Below are positions 7,888 to 14,961 of a stretch of 60,681 nucleotides of DNA, one piece after another. Origin of the DNA: Ochrovirga pacifica. Lineage in GTDB: Bacteria > Bacteroidota > Bacteroidia > Flavobacteriales > Flavobacteriaceae. Under the pieces are notes generated by a model that was given only the letters and a program-made list of their open reading frames with translations, ran no database searches and was not told the DNA's origin. The stretch lies in assembly GCF_000220525.1 (NCBI RefSeq), contig NZ_AFPK01000040.1:1-60681 (forward strand), in the 5' to 3' direction. A program made the translations under genes and the position numbers. Every line of letters starts with the position of its first letter. Position 1 is the first letter of the stretch.

Positions 7888-8651
7888 TAGTCAAGTGTTA
7901 TGCGGTGGTCTATACGAGCTTTTAAAGTGTCTGTTTTTTTAAAATACTGAATGATAGCATCTCTAACTTTAAGATCTATCTTAGTTAAGGCTATAGGGTT
8001 TTTAAAAAAATCCATGCCATCGCCTCCGTGTTGCAAATAATCAGAAGTAAGAACAAGGTAGTTTTTGTTTGGATCAAATTTCTGTCCTCTTATGCTCAGT
8101 TCGTAGCTTTGGTCGTTGTGTATGGTGAGTTTTATTTGTTTAGAAAGCGGATGGGCTTTTTTTCCTTGAATAAAATAATGGATGAGTTCTTCTGTTTTTT
8201 TTCCACTAAGTTGAACCACAACCAACTGATTTTCAAAAGGCATGAGTTTAAAAGCGTGTTCTTTGGTTACATTTCCTTTGGATATCAACGCTCTAATTCC
8301 TCCAGAATTAAATAGGGCAAAATCGATGGTTTGTTTCGTTTTATTTTGAAAAATAGGCTGTGCCATTTGATAAGTCAAATCGGCCATTAAGTTGCCCAAA
8401 TTACTTTGTTGTTGGTCTGTTTTTTTTTGTAAGGTTACAGGTGTGTAAGTCAGTATTTGCTGCATTTCACGGTCTAGTTGTGTCTTGTATGGAGCAATCA
8501 TACTATCAATAGCGGTATTAGCTACCATTGCACTATCTATAGCGATGTTTTTGCCAACTATTTTGCTTAGTTGTTGTGTGCTGTTTTTACAGGACACGAA
8601 AGATATCCATCCACAAATAAATAAAATGACTTTTGTAAGTTGGGTTTTCAT
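7887..8651 (-). CDS. 5'-nucleotidase C-terminal domain lipoprotein
   Basis: This 254-residue protein has a lipoprotein signal (lipobox ISFVSC, Cys near 21) followed by the 5_nucleotid_C domain. Typical motifs are FALFNSGGIRA (about 130-140), LMPFENQLVVVQLSG and GGDGMDFF (about 215). On its own it has no catalytic metal centre, but it carries the residues that bind the nucleoside part of the substrate in full-length enzymes. It is transcribed first and coupled to the metallophosphatase gene, so the two chains probably assemble into one enzyme. Split arrangements of this kind occur in Flavobacteria. Confidence 0.9.
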   Translation of the reverse strand: MKTQLTKVILFICGWISFVSCKNSTQQLSKIVGKNIAIDSAMVANTAIDSMIAPYKTQLDREMQQILTYTPVTLQKKTDQQQSNLGNLMADLTYQMAQPIFQNKTKQTIDFALFNSGGIRALISKGNVTKEHAFKLMPFENQLVVVQLSGKKTEELIHYFIQGKKAHPLSKQIKLTIHNDQSYELSIRGQKFDPNKNYLVLTSDYLQHGGDGMDFFKNPIALTKIDLKVRDAIIQYFKKTDTLKARIDHRITLD

Positions 8652-8734
8652 TTTAAAAAAGGATTATTTAACAGCTAAATTAAACAACGATTTTACAAAC
8701 AAGCGAGATTGCAAAGTTGTGATTTTGTTAACAT

Positions 8735-9172
8735 TTAGTGTGTTTTTGTGACTTTGCACTGGCGAAGTATAAAATTAAAATGTTCGATGTCATCTTTGTT
8801 TAAAAAAAGCTTGCCGGTTATGGTAACAATGGCATCGGTTTCAATTTTTTGTACAGTGCTAAATTGCAATTCCATAGCGGTTTCTGGTCCAGCACCACCA
8901 CAAAAAAAGCAAGATGCCATGGGGTTTTTAGATAATATATACGTTTTTTTAGTAGGATGTATGTCTAAAAAGTATCCTGTTATTTCAACATTTTTACCGT
9001 TAAGTTGATTTAGGGTTGTTGGGAAAGTAGGATACAGTACCAGTTGGTCTAAGGTTTCTAAGTACTTTTCTTTAAAAGTAACTTTGGCCATTTGTTCCCA
9101 GGTGAGTTTATTTTGTGCTATTGAGAAAGAACTCATTAAAATAAAAAGGAACAATACAAGGTTATTTTTCAT
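8735..9172 (-). CDS. periplasmic DUF3299-like protein of an ABC system
   Basis: The protein has 145 residues with a Sec signal (about 1-20, ending SIAQ). The mature part has a beta strand reading LNGKNVEITGYFLDI (about 58-72) and then CFFCGGAGPETAMEL with two Cys (about 87-101). This resembles the layout of DUF3299 proteins, where an OB-like segment 'GKxVxIxGYxVPL' precedes a conserved CIH or Cys-containing loop. DUF3299 genes accompany a LolD/FtsX-type ABC pair in zinc-responsive operons such as PA4064-PA4066 of Pseudomonas. It overlaps the permease gene by 11 bases and ends the operon. The family call is by pattern from memory, so moderate confidence; the CxxC could bind metal. Confidence 0.72.
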   Translation of the reverse strand: MKNNLVLFLFILMSSFSIAQNKLTWEQMAKVTFKEKYLETLDQLVLYPTFPTTLNQLNGKNVEITGYFLDIHPTKKTYILSKNPMASCFFCGGAGPETAMELQFSTVQKIETDAIVTITGKLFLNKDDIEHFNFILRQCKVTKTH

Positions 9173-10364
9173 GATTAAGCTGTTTTGCTATGTTTAGGTT
9201 AAAAATAGGAGCAACGGCTAGTAGTACAGCCAAAAATGTTACGCCAATAGTTAAACATCCTATTTGTATAATAGCTTGTAGTGGAAGTGGGTTTAATAGA
9301 TGTTGTGGTAGGTTATGTTTAAAAATAGCTGTACTTATGTTTGTGAACAAAATTCCCAAAATTAGAGAAAGACTTACAATCATTATGCCTTCGTATAATA
9401 CAATTTGTAGCAGTTGTAAACGACTTGCCCCATAGGTTCTCATCAAAGCCAAATCGTAACTGCGTTCTTGTACCATTTTGTATAGACTACTAAACAAAAT
9501 AAAACCCGCAATCATCAGTACAAAATAAGCTATGGTTGCTATGGTTTGAAGACCTATGTTGGTAAATTGGTAAAGTTTGTTTAGCTCGTATTTGGGAAGT
9601 GCTGCCTGTAAATGCGTATCTTTATTAATTTTTTTTGGCAATGTTAACAAAGCCATTGGGTTGTTAAAGCGAATCAATATGGCTGTAATTTCTTTAGATT
9701 GTTGATGTGAATTTTCTCCATGCCCCAAATTAGGTGCATTGTGCTCCTTGTGTTGATGTACTTCCCAAATGCTTTCTAATGGTGTAAGAATAAGTCTGTC
9801 TGTTACTTTGTTTGTTGAGTTTAATATTCCTACTACTGTAAATTCTTCTTGGTGCACGTGATGTTCGTTTGCCATCAAACCATGAGCACTTTTAAAAGTA
9901 GCTCCCAATTGCAAACGGAGTTCTTTGGCAACTTGACTACCTATTACCACCTCTAATTTTTTTTGAGGCCATGTTCCTTGTAGTAACTGTGTATTGTATA
10001 GTTTTTTAAAATCTGGTGTAGTGCCTACAATGCGATATCCCAAATAATTATCTCCATAAGATATAGGCACTGCAAATTTAATATGTCTGTTTTGGCTTAG
10101 TTTTAAGGCTTCTTGATAAGCTATATTTCCTGTAGGCTTGTCTAAATGCAACAAAGCAGAAAGTACAAGCTGTATTGGGCTTCCTTTTGCCCCAACAATC
10201 AAATCAATACCCTGTACTTGTTGTTGTATTTGTTGTTCAAAAGAATGTTTAATTTGAGCAATACCAAGTAGTAAAGCCAAACTAAATGATAGTGTCAATA
10301 CGCTTAAAACCGTGTGTAAGGGTTTTGATTTTATGTTTTTTATGCTGATGAACCACAAATTCAT
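9162..10364 (-). CDS. FtsX/MacB-type ABC transporter permease with histidine-rich periplasmic region
   Basis: The 400-residue protein has one N-terminal membrane segment (about 18-36), a large extracytoplasmic MacB_PCD-like domain (about 40-270), and three C-terminal membrane segments (about 275-295, 325-345, 365-390), the FtsX fold. The periplasmic domain holds two histidine-rich stretches, His at 161, 168, 169 and 171 and again at 203, 205, 208, 215 and 220, which suggests metal binding. It overlaps the ATPase gene by four bases (ATGA) and the DUF3299-like gene at its other end. Such ABC pairs move lipoproteins or drive mechanical work in the periplasm. In zinc-regulated operons the same pair sits beside DUF3299, and I infer a metal-linked role here. 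Confidence 0.88.
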   Translation of the reverse strand: MNLWFISIKNIKSKPLHTVLSVLTLSFSLALLLGIAQIKHSFEQQIQQQVQGIDLIVGAKGSPIQLVLSALLHLDKPTGNIAYQEALKLSQNRHIKFAVPISYGDNYLGYRIVGTTPDFKKLYNTQLLQGTWPQKKLEVVIGSQVAKELRLQLGATFKSAHGLMANEHHVHQEEFTVVGILNSTNKVTDRLILTPLESIWEVHQHKEHNAPNLGHGENSHQQSKEITAILIRFNNPMALLTLPKKINKDTHLQAALPKYELNKLYQFTNIGLQTIATIAYFVLMIAGFILFSSLYKMVQERSYDLALMRTYGASRLQLLQIVLYEGIMIVSLSLILGILFTNISTAIFKHNLPQHLLNPLPLQAIIQIGCLTIGVTFLAVLLAVAPIFNLNIAKQLNHEK

Positions 10365-10990
10365 AAAACAATAGATTTAGAAAAATAGGGCTTGATGCGT
10401 TTGTCGTGTGTAATTACTATTAAATTGGCTTGGTTCTGTGTTGCCTGATTTAACAATAGCTGAATTCCTTTTTTACAGTTGATGTCATCAAGACTAGAAG
10501 TGGGCTCATCGGCCAGTAAAAGTTTAGGTTGATGTACCACCGCCAATGCAATACTGAGTCTTTGTAGCTGCCCTTCACTTAACTCATTACTCTTTTTATG
10601 CATAAGTTCACTTAAATCAAGTTGCTGTAACAGTTCGTCTATTTGTTTTTTTCGAATGGATTTTTTTGCAAAAAACAAACGTGTTTTTAAGTGTTCTAAA
10701 ATGCTTAAAGAAGCCAAGGCATGTTTTTTTTGAAACACAAAGCCCATTTGTTGTCCTCTAAACTGCTCAGTTTCTTTAAAAGTAAGTTTAGAAAGAGAAA
10801 CATCTCCAACACGAATTTCTCCACTTGTGGGTGGCAATAAACCAGCTATCAAATGCAATAAAGTAGTTTTTCCTATTCCAGATTTTCCCAAAATAAGCAA
10901 ATGTTCTTTTGGTTGAAGTTGTATGTCTGGAAAACAGAAAGTTTTTTCACCTTTTTTGTATTGATAAGTCAATTGATGTGTGCTAAGCAT
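10361..10990 (-). CDS. ABC transporter ATP-binding protein (LolD/MacB type)
   Basis: This 209-residue ATPase has a Walker A (GKSGIGKTT, near 35-43), Q-loop (QQMGFVFQKK), ABC signature (ELSEGQLQR, near 138), Walker B (LLLADEPTS, near 158) and a switch His (VITHD). It fits the LolD/FtsE/MacB class that pairs with FtsX-type permeases. Its stop overlaps the permease start, which confirms the pair. It begins 28 bases after the PhoX-like gene, so it is probably co-transcribed with the folE operon. Length is slightly shorter than typical LolD (about 230). Confidence 0.93.
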   Translation of the reverse strand: MLSTHQLTYQYKKGEKTFCFPDIQLQPKEHLLILGKSGIGKTTLLHLIAGLLPPTSGEIRVGDVSLSKLTFKETEQFRGQQMGFVFQKKHALASLSILEHLKTRLFFAKKSIRKKQIDELLQQLDLSELMHKKSNELSEGQLQRLSIALAVVHQPKLLLADEPTSSLDDINCKKGIQLLLNQATQNQANLIVITHDKRIKPYFSKSIVL

Positions 10991-11018
10991 GGCTTCGTGT
11001 TGGAGTTGTAAATTATAT

Positions 11019-12701
11019 TTATAGTTGATTTAAATAGTTCATTTTTTCAATCAAATCTCCCGAAATAGCAACCACAGCAGGTTTTGGAATCCCGTCACTG
11101 TCAAAAGGCCATTTGCTGGTAGGGTTGTTAAGGTCTTTGGTTTGTTCTCCAGGATGTTGCACGCTTAAAAATAAGGTTTTTCCATCAGGAGAAAACCAAG
11201 GGCCTGTAAGTTCGGCATCGGTAGGTGCGGAAGCAACCCTAATTACTTTTCCTGCATCTTTGCCTAGTCTTGGAATCACAAATAAGCTGTTGTTTTTAAA
11301 AGCTTGATAAGGTTTGTCTGCTCTGTTCATAGCACTTCCAGACATGTCGGAAGTCATCCATAAATTTCCAGAAAGGTCAAAAGCAAGGTTGTCTGGGCAC
11401 GAAAAACCTTGAGCTTCACCTCCAGCCAAATAGGTAGATGCTTTAAAGCTAAGTGCATCAAAAGCTCCGTTGGTTTCTTCAATTTTTAAAAGGCTTCCGT
11501 GAAAATCATTATTAGACTTGTTGTTGGTTAAACTTACAATAATGTTCCCTGTTAATGGGTCTATCTCAATGTCTTCAGGTCTGTTTAGCTCGGTAGCACC
11601 TAATAGTTTGGCTGCTTCTCTTGCGCGAATCAATACCTCTGTTTGGTCTTTAAATTTAGCTTTTAGTTTAGGTTGTGTTTCCCAATCTAAGGGCAACCAT
11701 TTTCCATTAATGGTGTCGGCTACATAAAGGGTTCCTTCTTTTAACGATCCTGGTTTTGATGAAATAAATTTATACAAATGTTCGTTGTTGCTATCATCAC
11801 CTGTATATGCAACCACGCGCTTGTCTGCTAGTTCGTACAAGGAGCAACATTCATGTGCAAACCTACCCAAAGCAATGTGTTTTTGGGCAGCACCTGTTTT
11901 TGGATCTATTTCTACCACCCAACCATAGTGTTCTGGTGGGTAATCATAAAAACGATCCCAGCCATAACTGCTAAATCGATGACTAGCAACATTATTGGCA
12001 TCGTATTCAGTTTCACCAAAAAAACCATCGTAGTTTTCTTCACAAGTAATAAATGTATTCCAAGGGGTAATTCCTCCAGAACAGTTGGCTAAGGTTCCTT
12101 TTACTGTTGTTTTCCCTTTAATGGGTTTGTCCCAATTTAATTGAATAGGAGTTTGTGCGGTAATACGTCGGTTATAAGGGTCGTTGTGTACTATTTTCCA
12201 TTCATTTTTTTCTTTTTTAATTCGTACAATAGTTCCCCCTACATGATACATTTCTTGATCTACTTGTTCTTGGGTTCTGTGTTCTCTAGGATTGTCGTAA
12301 TCTCTGTAATTAAAATTAGACACAAATAGCGGATTGATGTACTCGTGATTTACCCAAAGCAATCCATCATTAGGATTGGTGTTATCTAAAGGAATAAAGC
12401 AAGTAAAATCATTGTTAAAGCCAAAAAGATCTTGATCGCTAATGGCTTCGTTCCAGCGAATAATAGGCTGGTAAGACAGTCCTTTGGATAAAAGCAAGTC
12501 GTCTTTGTTTGAGGGGGCTAAATTTTGCAATACCAAATCTTTTAGTCGGCTTTTATCAGCTTCACTCAGTTTGTTTTTAGAATTCGGAGTGGTGGTGTTT
12601 CCGCAACTAGCCAAAAATGGTGGAACCATTGCAACTCCGATTCCGATTTTACCTAAAAAAGAGAGAAACTCTTTTCTGTTGTAGGTTGTTTGTGTTTTCA
12701 T
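11019..12701 (-). CDS. PhoX-like phosphatase (DUF839 family)
   Basis: The 560-residue protein starts at MKTQTTYNRK. A start at 12767 would add a non-signal extension and overlap the upstream gene. The N-terminus has RKEF followed by a hydrophobic run and a LASC lipobox (Cys near 33), so it is an exported lipoprotein. PhoX landmarks are visible: WVNHEY (117-121), the iron-ligand motif TCEE (219-222), RFAHECC (280-286), GDDSNNEH (301-308) and RPEDIEIDP. PhoX enzymes hydrolyse phosphomonoesters with iron and calcium rather than the zinc used by PhoA. That would fit a zinc-sparing operon, but control by phosphate is the commoner case. It sits 28 bases after the NTF2-like gene and 28 before the ABC ATPase. 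Confidence 0.88.
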   Translation of the reverse strand: MKTQTTYNRKEFLSFLGKIGIGVAMVPPFLASCGNTTTPNSKNKLSEADKSRLKDLVLQNLAPSNKDDLLLSKGLSYQPIIRWNEAISDQDLFGFNNDFTCFIPLDNTNPNDGLLWVNHEYINPLFVSNFNYRDYDNPREHRTQEQVDQEMYHVGGTIVRIKKEKNEWKIVHNDPYNRRITAQTPIQLNWDKPIKGKTTVKGTLANCSGGITPWNTFITCEENYDGFFGETEYDANNVASHRFSSYGWDRFYDYPPEHYGWVVEIDPKTGAAQKHIALGRFAHECCSLYELADKRVVAYTGDDSNNEHLYKFISSKPGSLKEGTLYVADTINGKWLPLDWETQPKLKAKFKDQTEVLIRAREAAKLLGATELNRPEDIEIDPLTGNIIVSLTNNKSNNDFHGSLLKIEETNGAFDALSFKASTYLAGGEAQGFSCPDNLAFDLSGNLWMTSDMSGSAMNRADKPYQAFKNNSLFVIPRLGKDAGKVIRVASAPTDAELTGPWFSPDGKTLFLSVQHPGEQTKDLNNPTSKWPFDSDGIPKPAVVAISGDLIEKMNYLNQL

Positions 12702-12729
12702 GTGATTATTAATAAAATTTTGCTTGTAT

Positions 12730-13191
12730 TTATGCTTTAAAAGGAAATGAGGAATGGTGTAAATCAATTTTTAACTGATTTTCAATTAGTTTATAACCCA
12801 AAGTATATTCTACCTTTACTTCTTGGTTATGGATGTCGGTAAAATAATAATTGCCCATGGTAATGGCTCTATTTTCTTCTAAGATCCATCCTGTATTTTC
12901 AAATCTGATTTTTATCCAAGGCTGCGAGGTAAAACCTTGATCCTCTTGGCAAGTTCTGTTTTTACCAGCAATAAAATAAGACAATGCTTCATTTTTATCA
13001 AAGCGAAATTGTTTAGTTTCACATCGTGTTGGTTTGAATAGTACAGGAACATGATCAAAGGCATAAAGCGAATCAATAAATTCTTTTGCTTTTTGTTCGC
13101 AGGCATTTCGCTCATTTTTTAGCTTTCCAATGGCTATTATACCCTGAGCCCATTGGTTTTGAGTTTGGTTTATTTGTTTTTTACAAATCAT
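12730..13191 (-). CDS. NTF2/SnoaL-like protein of unknown function
   Basis: A 153-residue soluble protein without a signal peptide. An N-terminal helix (about 10-45, with the sequence ACEQKAKEFIDSLYAFD) is followed by alternating strands such as WIKIRFENTGWILEENRAI, MGNYYFTDIHNQEVKVEYTL and LKIDLHHSSFPF at the end. This is the cone-shaped NTF2/SnoaL pattern. Relatives recalled by pattern end with the same LHHSS(F/L)P stretch and are often found beside carbonic anhydrase or folE genes, sometimes with unreliable names. It overlaps folE by four bases (ATGA), so it is coupled to it. No catalytic residues can be assigned; a ligand-binding or small-enzyme role is possible. Confidence 0.75.
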   Translation of the reverse strand: MICKKQINQTQNQWAQGIIAIGKLKNERNACEQKAKEFIDSLYAFDHVPVLFKPTRCETKQFRFDKNEALSYFIAGKNRTCQEDQGFTSQPWIKIRFENTGWILEENRAITMGNYYFTDIHNQEVKVEYTLGYKLIENQLKIDLHHSSFPFKA

Positions 13192-13850
13192 ATTTGTTGA
13201 GGTTTTATGATTTTTAAAAATTCATTTCGTTTGCTTTCGTCTTCAAAGCACCCACCAAATTCTAGGGTAGTGGTAAAGCTATTTTTATCTTTAATTCCCC
13301 TAGAGGATACATACAAGTGTTTGGCTGAAATCATAACAATTACATCCTCCGTTTCTAAAGCATCTTGTAAATCTTTTAAAATCTGAATAGACAAACGTTC
13401 TTGCACTTGTGGTCGGTGTGCATAATAATCTACCAAGCGGTTTATTTTTGAAAGTCCTATCACCTTTTTTTTAGGAACATAAGCAATATGAGCATGGCCT
13501 GTTATGGGCAAAAAGTGATGCTCACAAGCAGAGTCTATGGTAATGTTTTGTTCTACAATAAGTTTTTGGTATCGATATTTATTTTCAAACGTAGCCAATT
13601 TGGGTTTGTTGGTAGGGTTAAGGCCGTAAAACAATTCTTTTACATACATTTTTGCAAACCTGTAGGGAGTACCCGAAAGACTATCGTCTTTAAGATCCAA
13701 GCCCAATTCTTCCATAATAAGGCCAAAATATTTTTGTATGGTTTCTATTTTTTCTGCATCTGTTTTAACAAATGCATTTGGTAGCATAGGGGTTTTAATG
13801 CTAAAACCAATATGGTTGTCTCCTATGTCTTCTATTTGTTTTTTATTCAT
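13188..13850 (-). CDS. folE: GTP cyclohydrolase I (type IA) with altered zinc site
   Basis: The 220-residue protein starts at MNKKQIED (13850); a longer frame reaching 13928 runs through the promoter and is rejected. GCH1 motifs are clear: SACEHHFLPITGHAHIAY (108-124), GLSKINRLVDYYAHRPQVQ (132-150) and the RGIKDKNSFTTT stretch. The enzyme turns GTP into dihydroneopterin triphosphate for folate or pterins. Residue numbers run one below E. coli FolE. Zinc ligands Cys110 and His113 correspond to Cys109 and His112 here, but the third ligand Cys181 is replaced by Tyr180 (TAT). Catalytic His179 is kept (His178). It heads a six-gene operon behind twin palindromes. It may be a paralogue tuned to another metal, or less active. 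Confidence 0.92.
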   Translation of the reverse strand: MNKKQIEDIGDNHIGFSIKTPMLPNAFVKTDAEKIETIQKYFGLIMEELGLDLKDDSLSGTPYRFAKMYVKELFYGLNPTNKPKLATFENKYRYQKLIVEQNITIDSACEHHFLPITGHAHIAYVPKKKVIGLSKINRLVDYYAHRPQVQERLSIQILKDLQDALETEDVIVMISAKHLYVSSRGIKDKNSFTTTLEFGGCFEDESKRNEFLKIIKPQQI

Positions 13851-13865
13851 TTGTGATTTTTTAAA

Positions 13866-13910
13866 TGCAACATTGTTGCAAATATATTGTTTTTGTGCAA
13901 TATTGTTGCC
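13866..13910 (-). promoter_or_regulatory. folE promoter with two palindromic operator candidates (Zur-like)
   Basis: TGCAACATTGTTGCA (13866-13880) is a perfect 7-1-7 inverted repeat. A second, weaker copy TGCAATATTGTTGCC (13896-13910) lies 30 bases away centre to centre, about three helical turns. Between them, on the minus strand, is a perfect Bacteroidetes -7 box, TATATTTG (13886-13879), which overlaps the first repeat by two bases. The 7-1-7 layout is typical of Fur-family operators; Zur is the likely reader given the genes controlled, but that is inference. Confidence 0.65.
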
Positions 13911-13926
13911 ATAATTGATTTTAAGC

Positions 13927-13957
13927 AAAAAAAAACTCTCAAAAAATATTTGAGAGT
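13927..13957 (-). terminator. intrinsic terminator after the COG0523 GTPase gene
   Basis: ACTCTCAAA (13935-13943) pairs with TTTGAGAGT (13949-13957). On the minus strand the stem is followed by nine T (13935-13927). It separates the GTPase gene from the folE operon. Confidence 0.85.
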
Positions 13958-13991
13958 GGGTAGTTTTAAAAGTTGCTTAAGTTGTTAGGTT

Positions 13992-14885
13992 TTAGTAAAG
14001 TCTGTCTAAAATAGATTGTAGCACATTAGGATTGCTTCCAGGGCCTATGGTTAATAATTTTGAACCTGTAGTCGGAATTCCGTTAAAAGGTCTAATCAAA
14101 CAAGTTCCATTAGGTTTACGTTCAAAATAAACATAGTTTTCTTGTTCTGTAAGTTGACAACAGCCTTTTACTCGTAAGATGCTTTGGGGCAAAAGAGAAC
14201 AAAGTTGTTGAATGATTTCAGTACTGGCAAGTACAGGTAAATCAATAGAACACGAGGACCAATGTGATTTTAAATGATCTATTTTTTCTACATGATTTTC
14301 AGTAGCTTTTAATTTTGGTAGCAACAGCAAATCTAAGTTACTCATATTTGTGATTGCTGCTTTTGGGTTTATTTTCTGAATACTTTCGGTTGCTTTCTGT
14401 AGTTCTAATTCACTTACAGCATCTATATGAGTCAATACAATTAATGATGAGACTTGTATCTGATTCGCTTCTAATTCGTTGTGTTCTCCTCTTTGTTGCC
14501 AGTTGCTTACATCTACTACTGAAATTTGTACTGGAGGCAAAAAATGGGGTTCCAGACCAACGCCTAAAAACTCTATTAGGGCACAAGCATCCGAGGTTCC
14601 GTTGGCTTCAATAAGGGTAATTCCTTGTTCTCTTTTTGGAATTCGGTTAACAGTTTCTCTTAATTCCTGAATACCACTACAACAAATACAGCTACCATGT
14701 AAAGCTTTAATCCATGTTGGATTTTGTTCTTGGGTAAGTTGTTGTGCATCTATATAGGCGTTTTCGTAATCGTTTAAAACAACAAAAGGTTGCCAACCTA
14801 TTTCTGTGTATTTTTTAGTTAGATGTTTTAAAAGGGTGGTTTTGCCAGCACCTAAAAACCCTACAATGCAAATAATAGCTTCCAT
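13992..14885 (-). CDS. COG0523 (CobW/ZNG1-like) GTPase, putative metallochaperone
   Basis: The 297-residue protein has a Walker A (GFLGAGKT, 9-16), the family's metal motif SCICC (Cys66, Cys68, Cys69), a switch region LIEANGTSD (91-99) and a C-terminal CobW_C domain (about 205-295, with ILRVKG). COG0523 proteins deliver metals, often zinc, to client enzymes under limitation. The usual guanine-specificity motif NKxD reads THID here (152-155), so nucleotide preference may differ. It lies between carbonic anhydrase and the folE operon, all minus strand, but terminators on both sides suggest its own transcript. Client proteins could be the neighbouring zinc enzymes; this is inference. Confidence 0.9.
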   Translation of the reverse strand: MEAIICIVGFLGAGKTTLLKHLTKKYTEIGWQPFVVLNDYENAYIDAQQLTQEQNPTWIKALHGSCICCSGIQELRETVNRIPKREQGITLIEANGTSDACALIEFLGVGLEPHFLPPVQISVVDVSNWQQRGEHNELEANQIQVSSLIVLTHIDAVSELELQKATESIQKINPKAAITNMSNLDLLLLPKLKATENHVEKIDHLKSHWSSCSIDLPVLASTEIIQQLCSLLPQSILRVKGCCQLTEQENYVYFERKPNGTCLIRPFNGIPTTGSKLLTIGPGSNPNVLQSILDRLY

Positions 14886-14905
14886 TTTTTTATATTTTGT
14901 AAATG

Positions 14906-14938
14906 TAAAAAGCTGTATTCCTATATAGAAATACAGCC
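14906..14938 (-). terminator. intrinsic terminator after the carbonic anhydrase operon
   Basis: GCTGTATT (14912-14919) and AATACAGC (14930-14937) form an eight-base stem. Read on the minus strand it is followed by a five-T run (14910-14906). It ends transcription from SulP and carbonic anhydrase before the GTPase gene. Confidence 0.75.
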
Positions 14939-14961
14939 CTTAAAATTTGTAGCCTTTGTGT

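Noticed and set aside
12702..12767. N-terminal extension of the PhoX-like gene
   Set aside because: The extra 22 residues precede a good signal sequence and would overlap the upstream gene; start at 12701 preferred.
13851..13928. N-terminal extension of folE
   Set aside because: The extended frame translates the -7 box and palindromes, and the residues match nothing in FolE.
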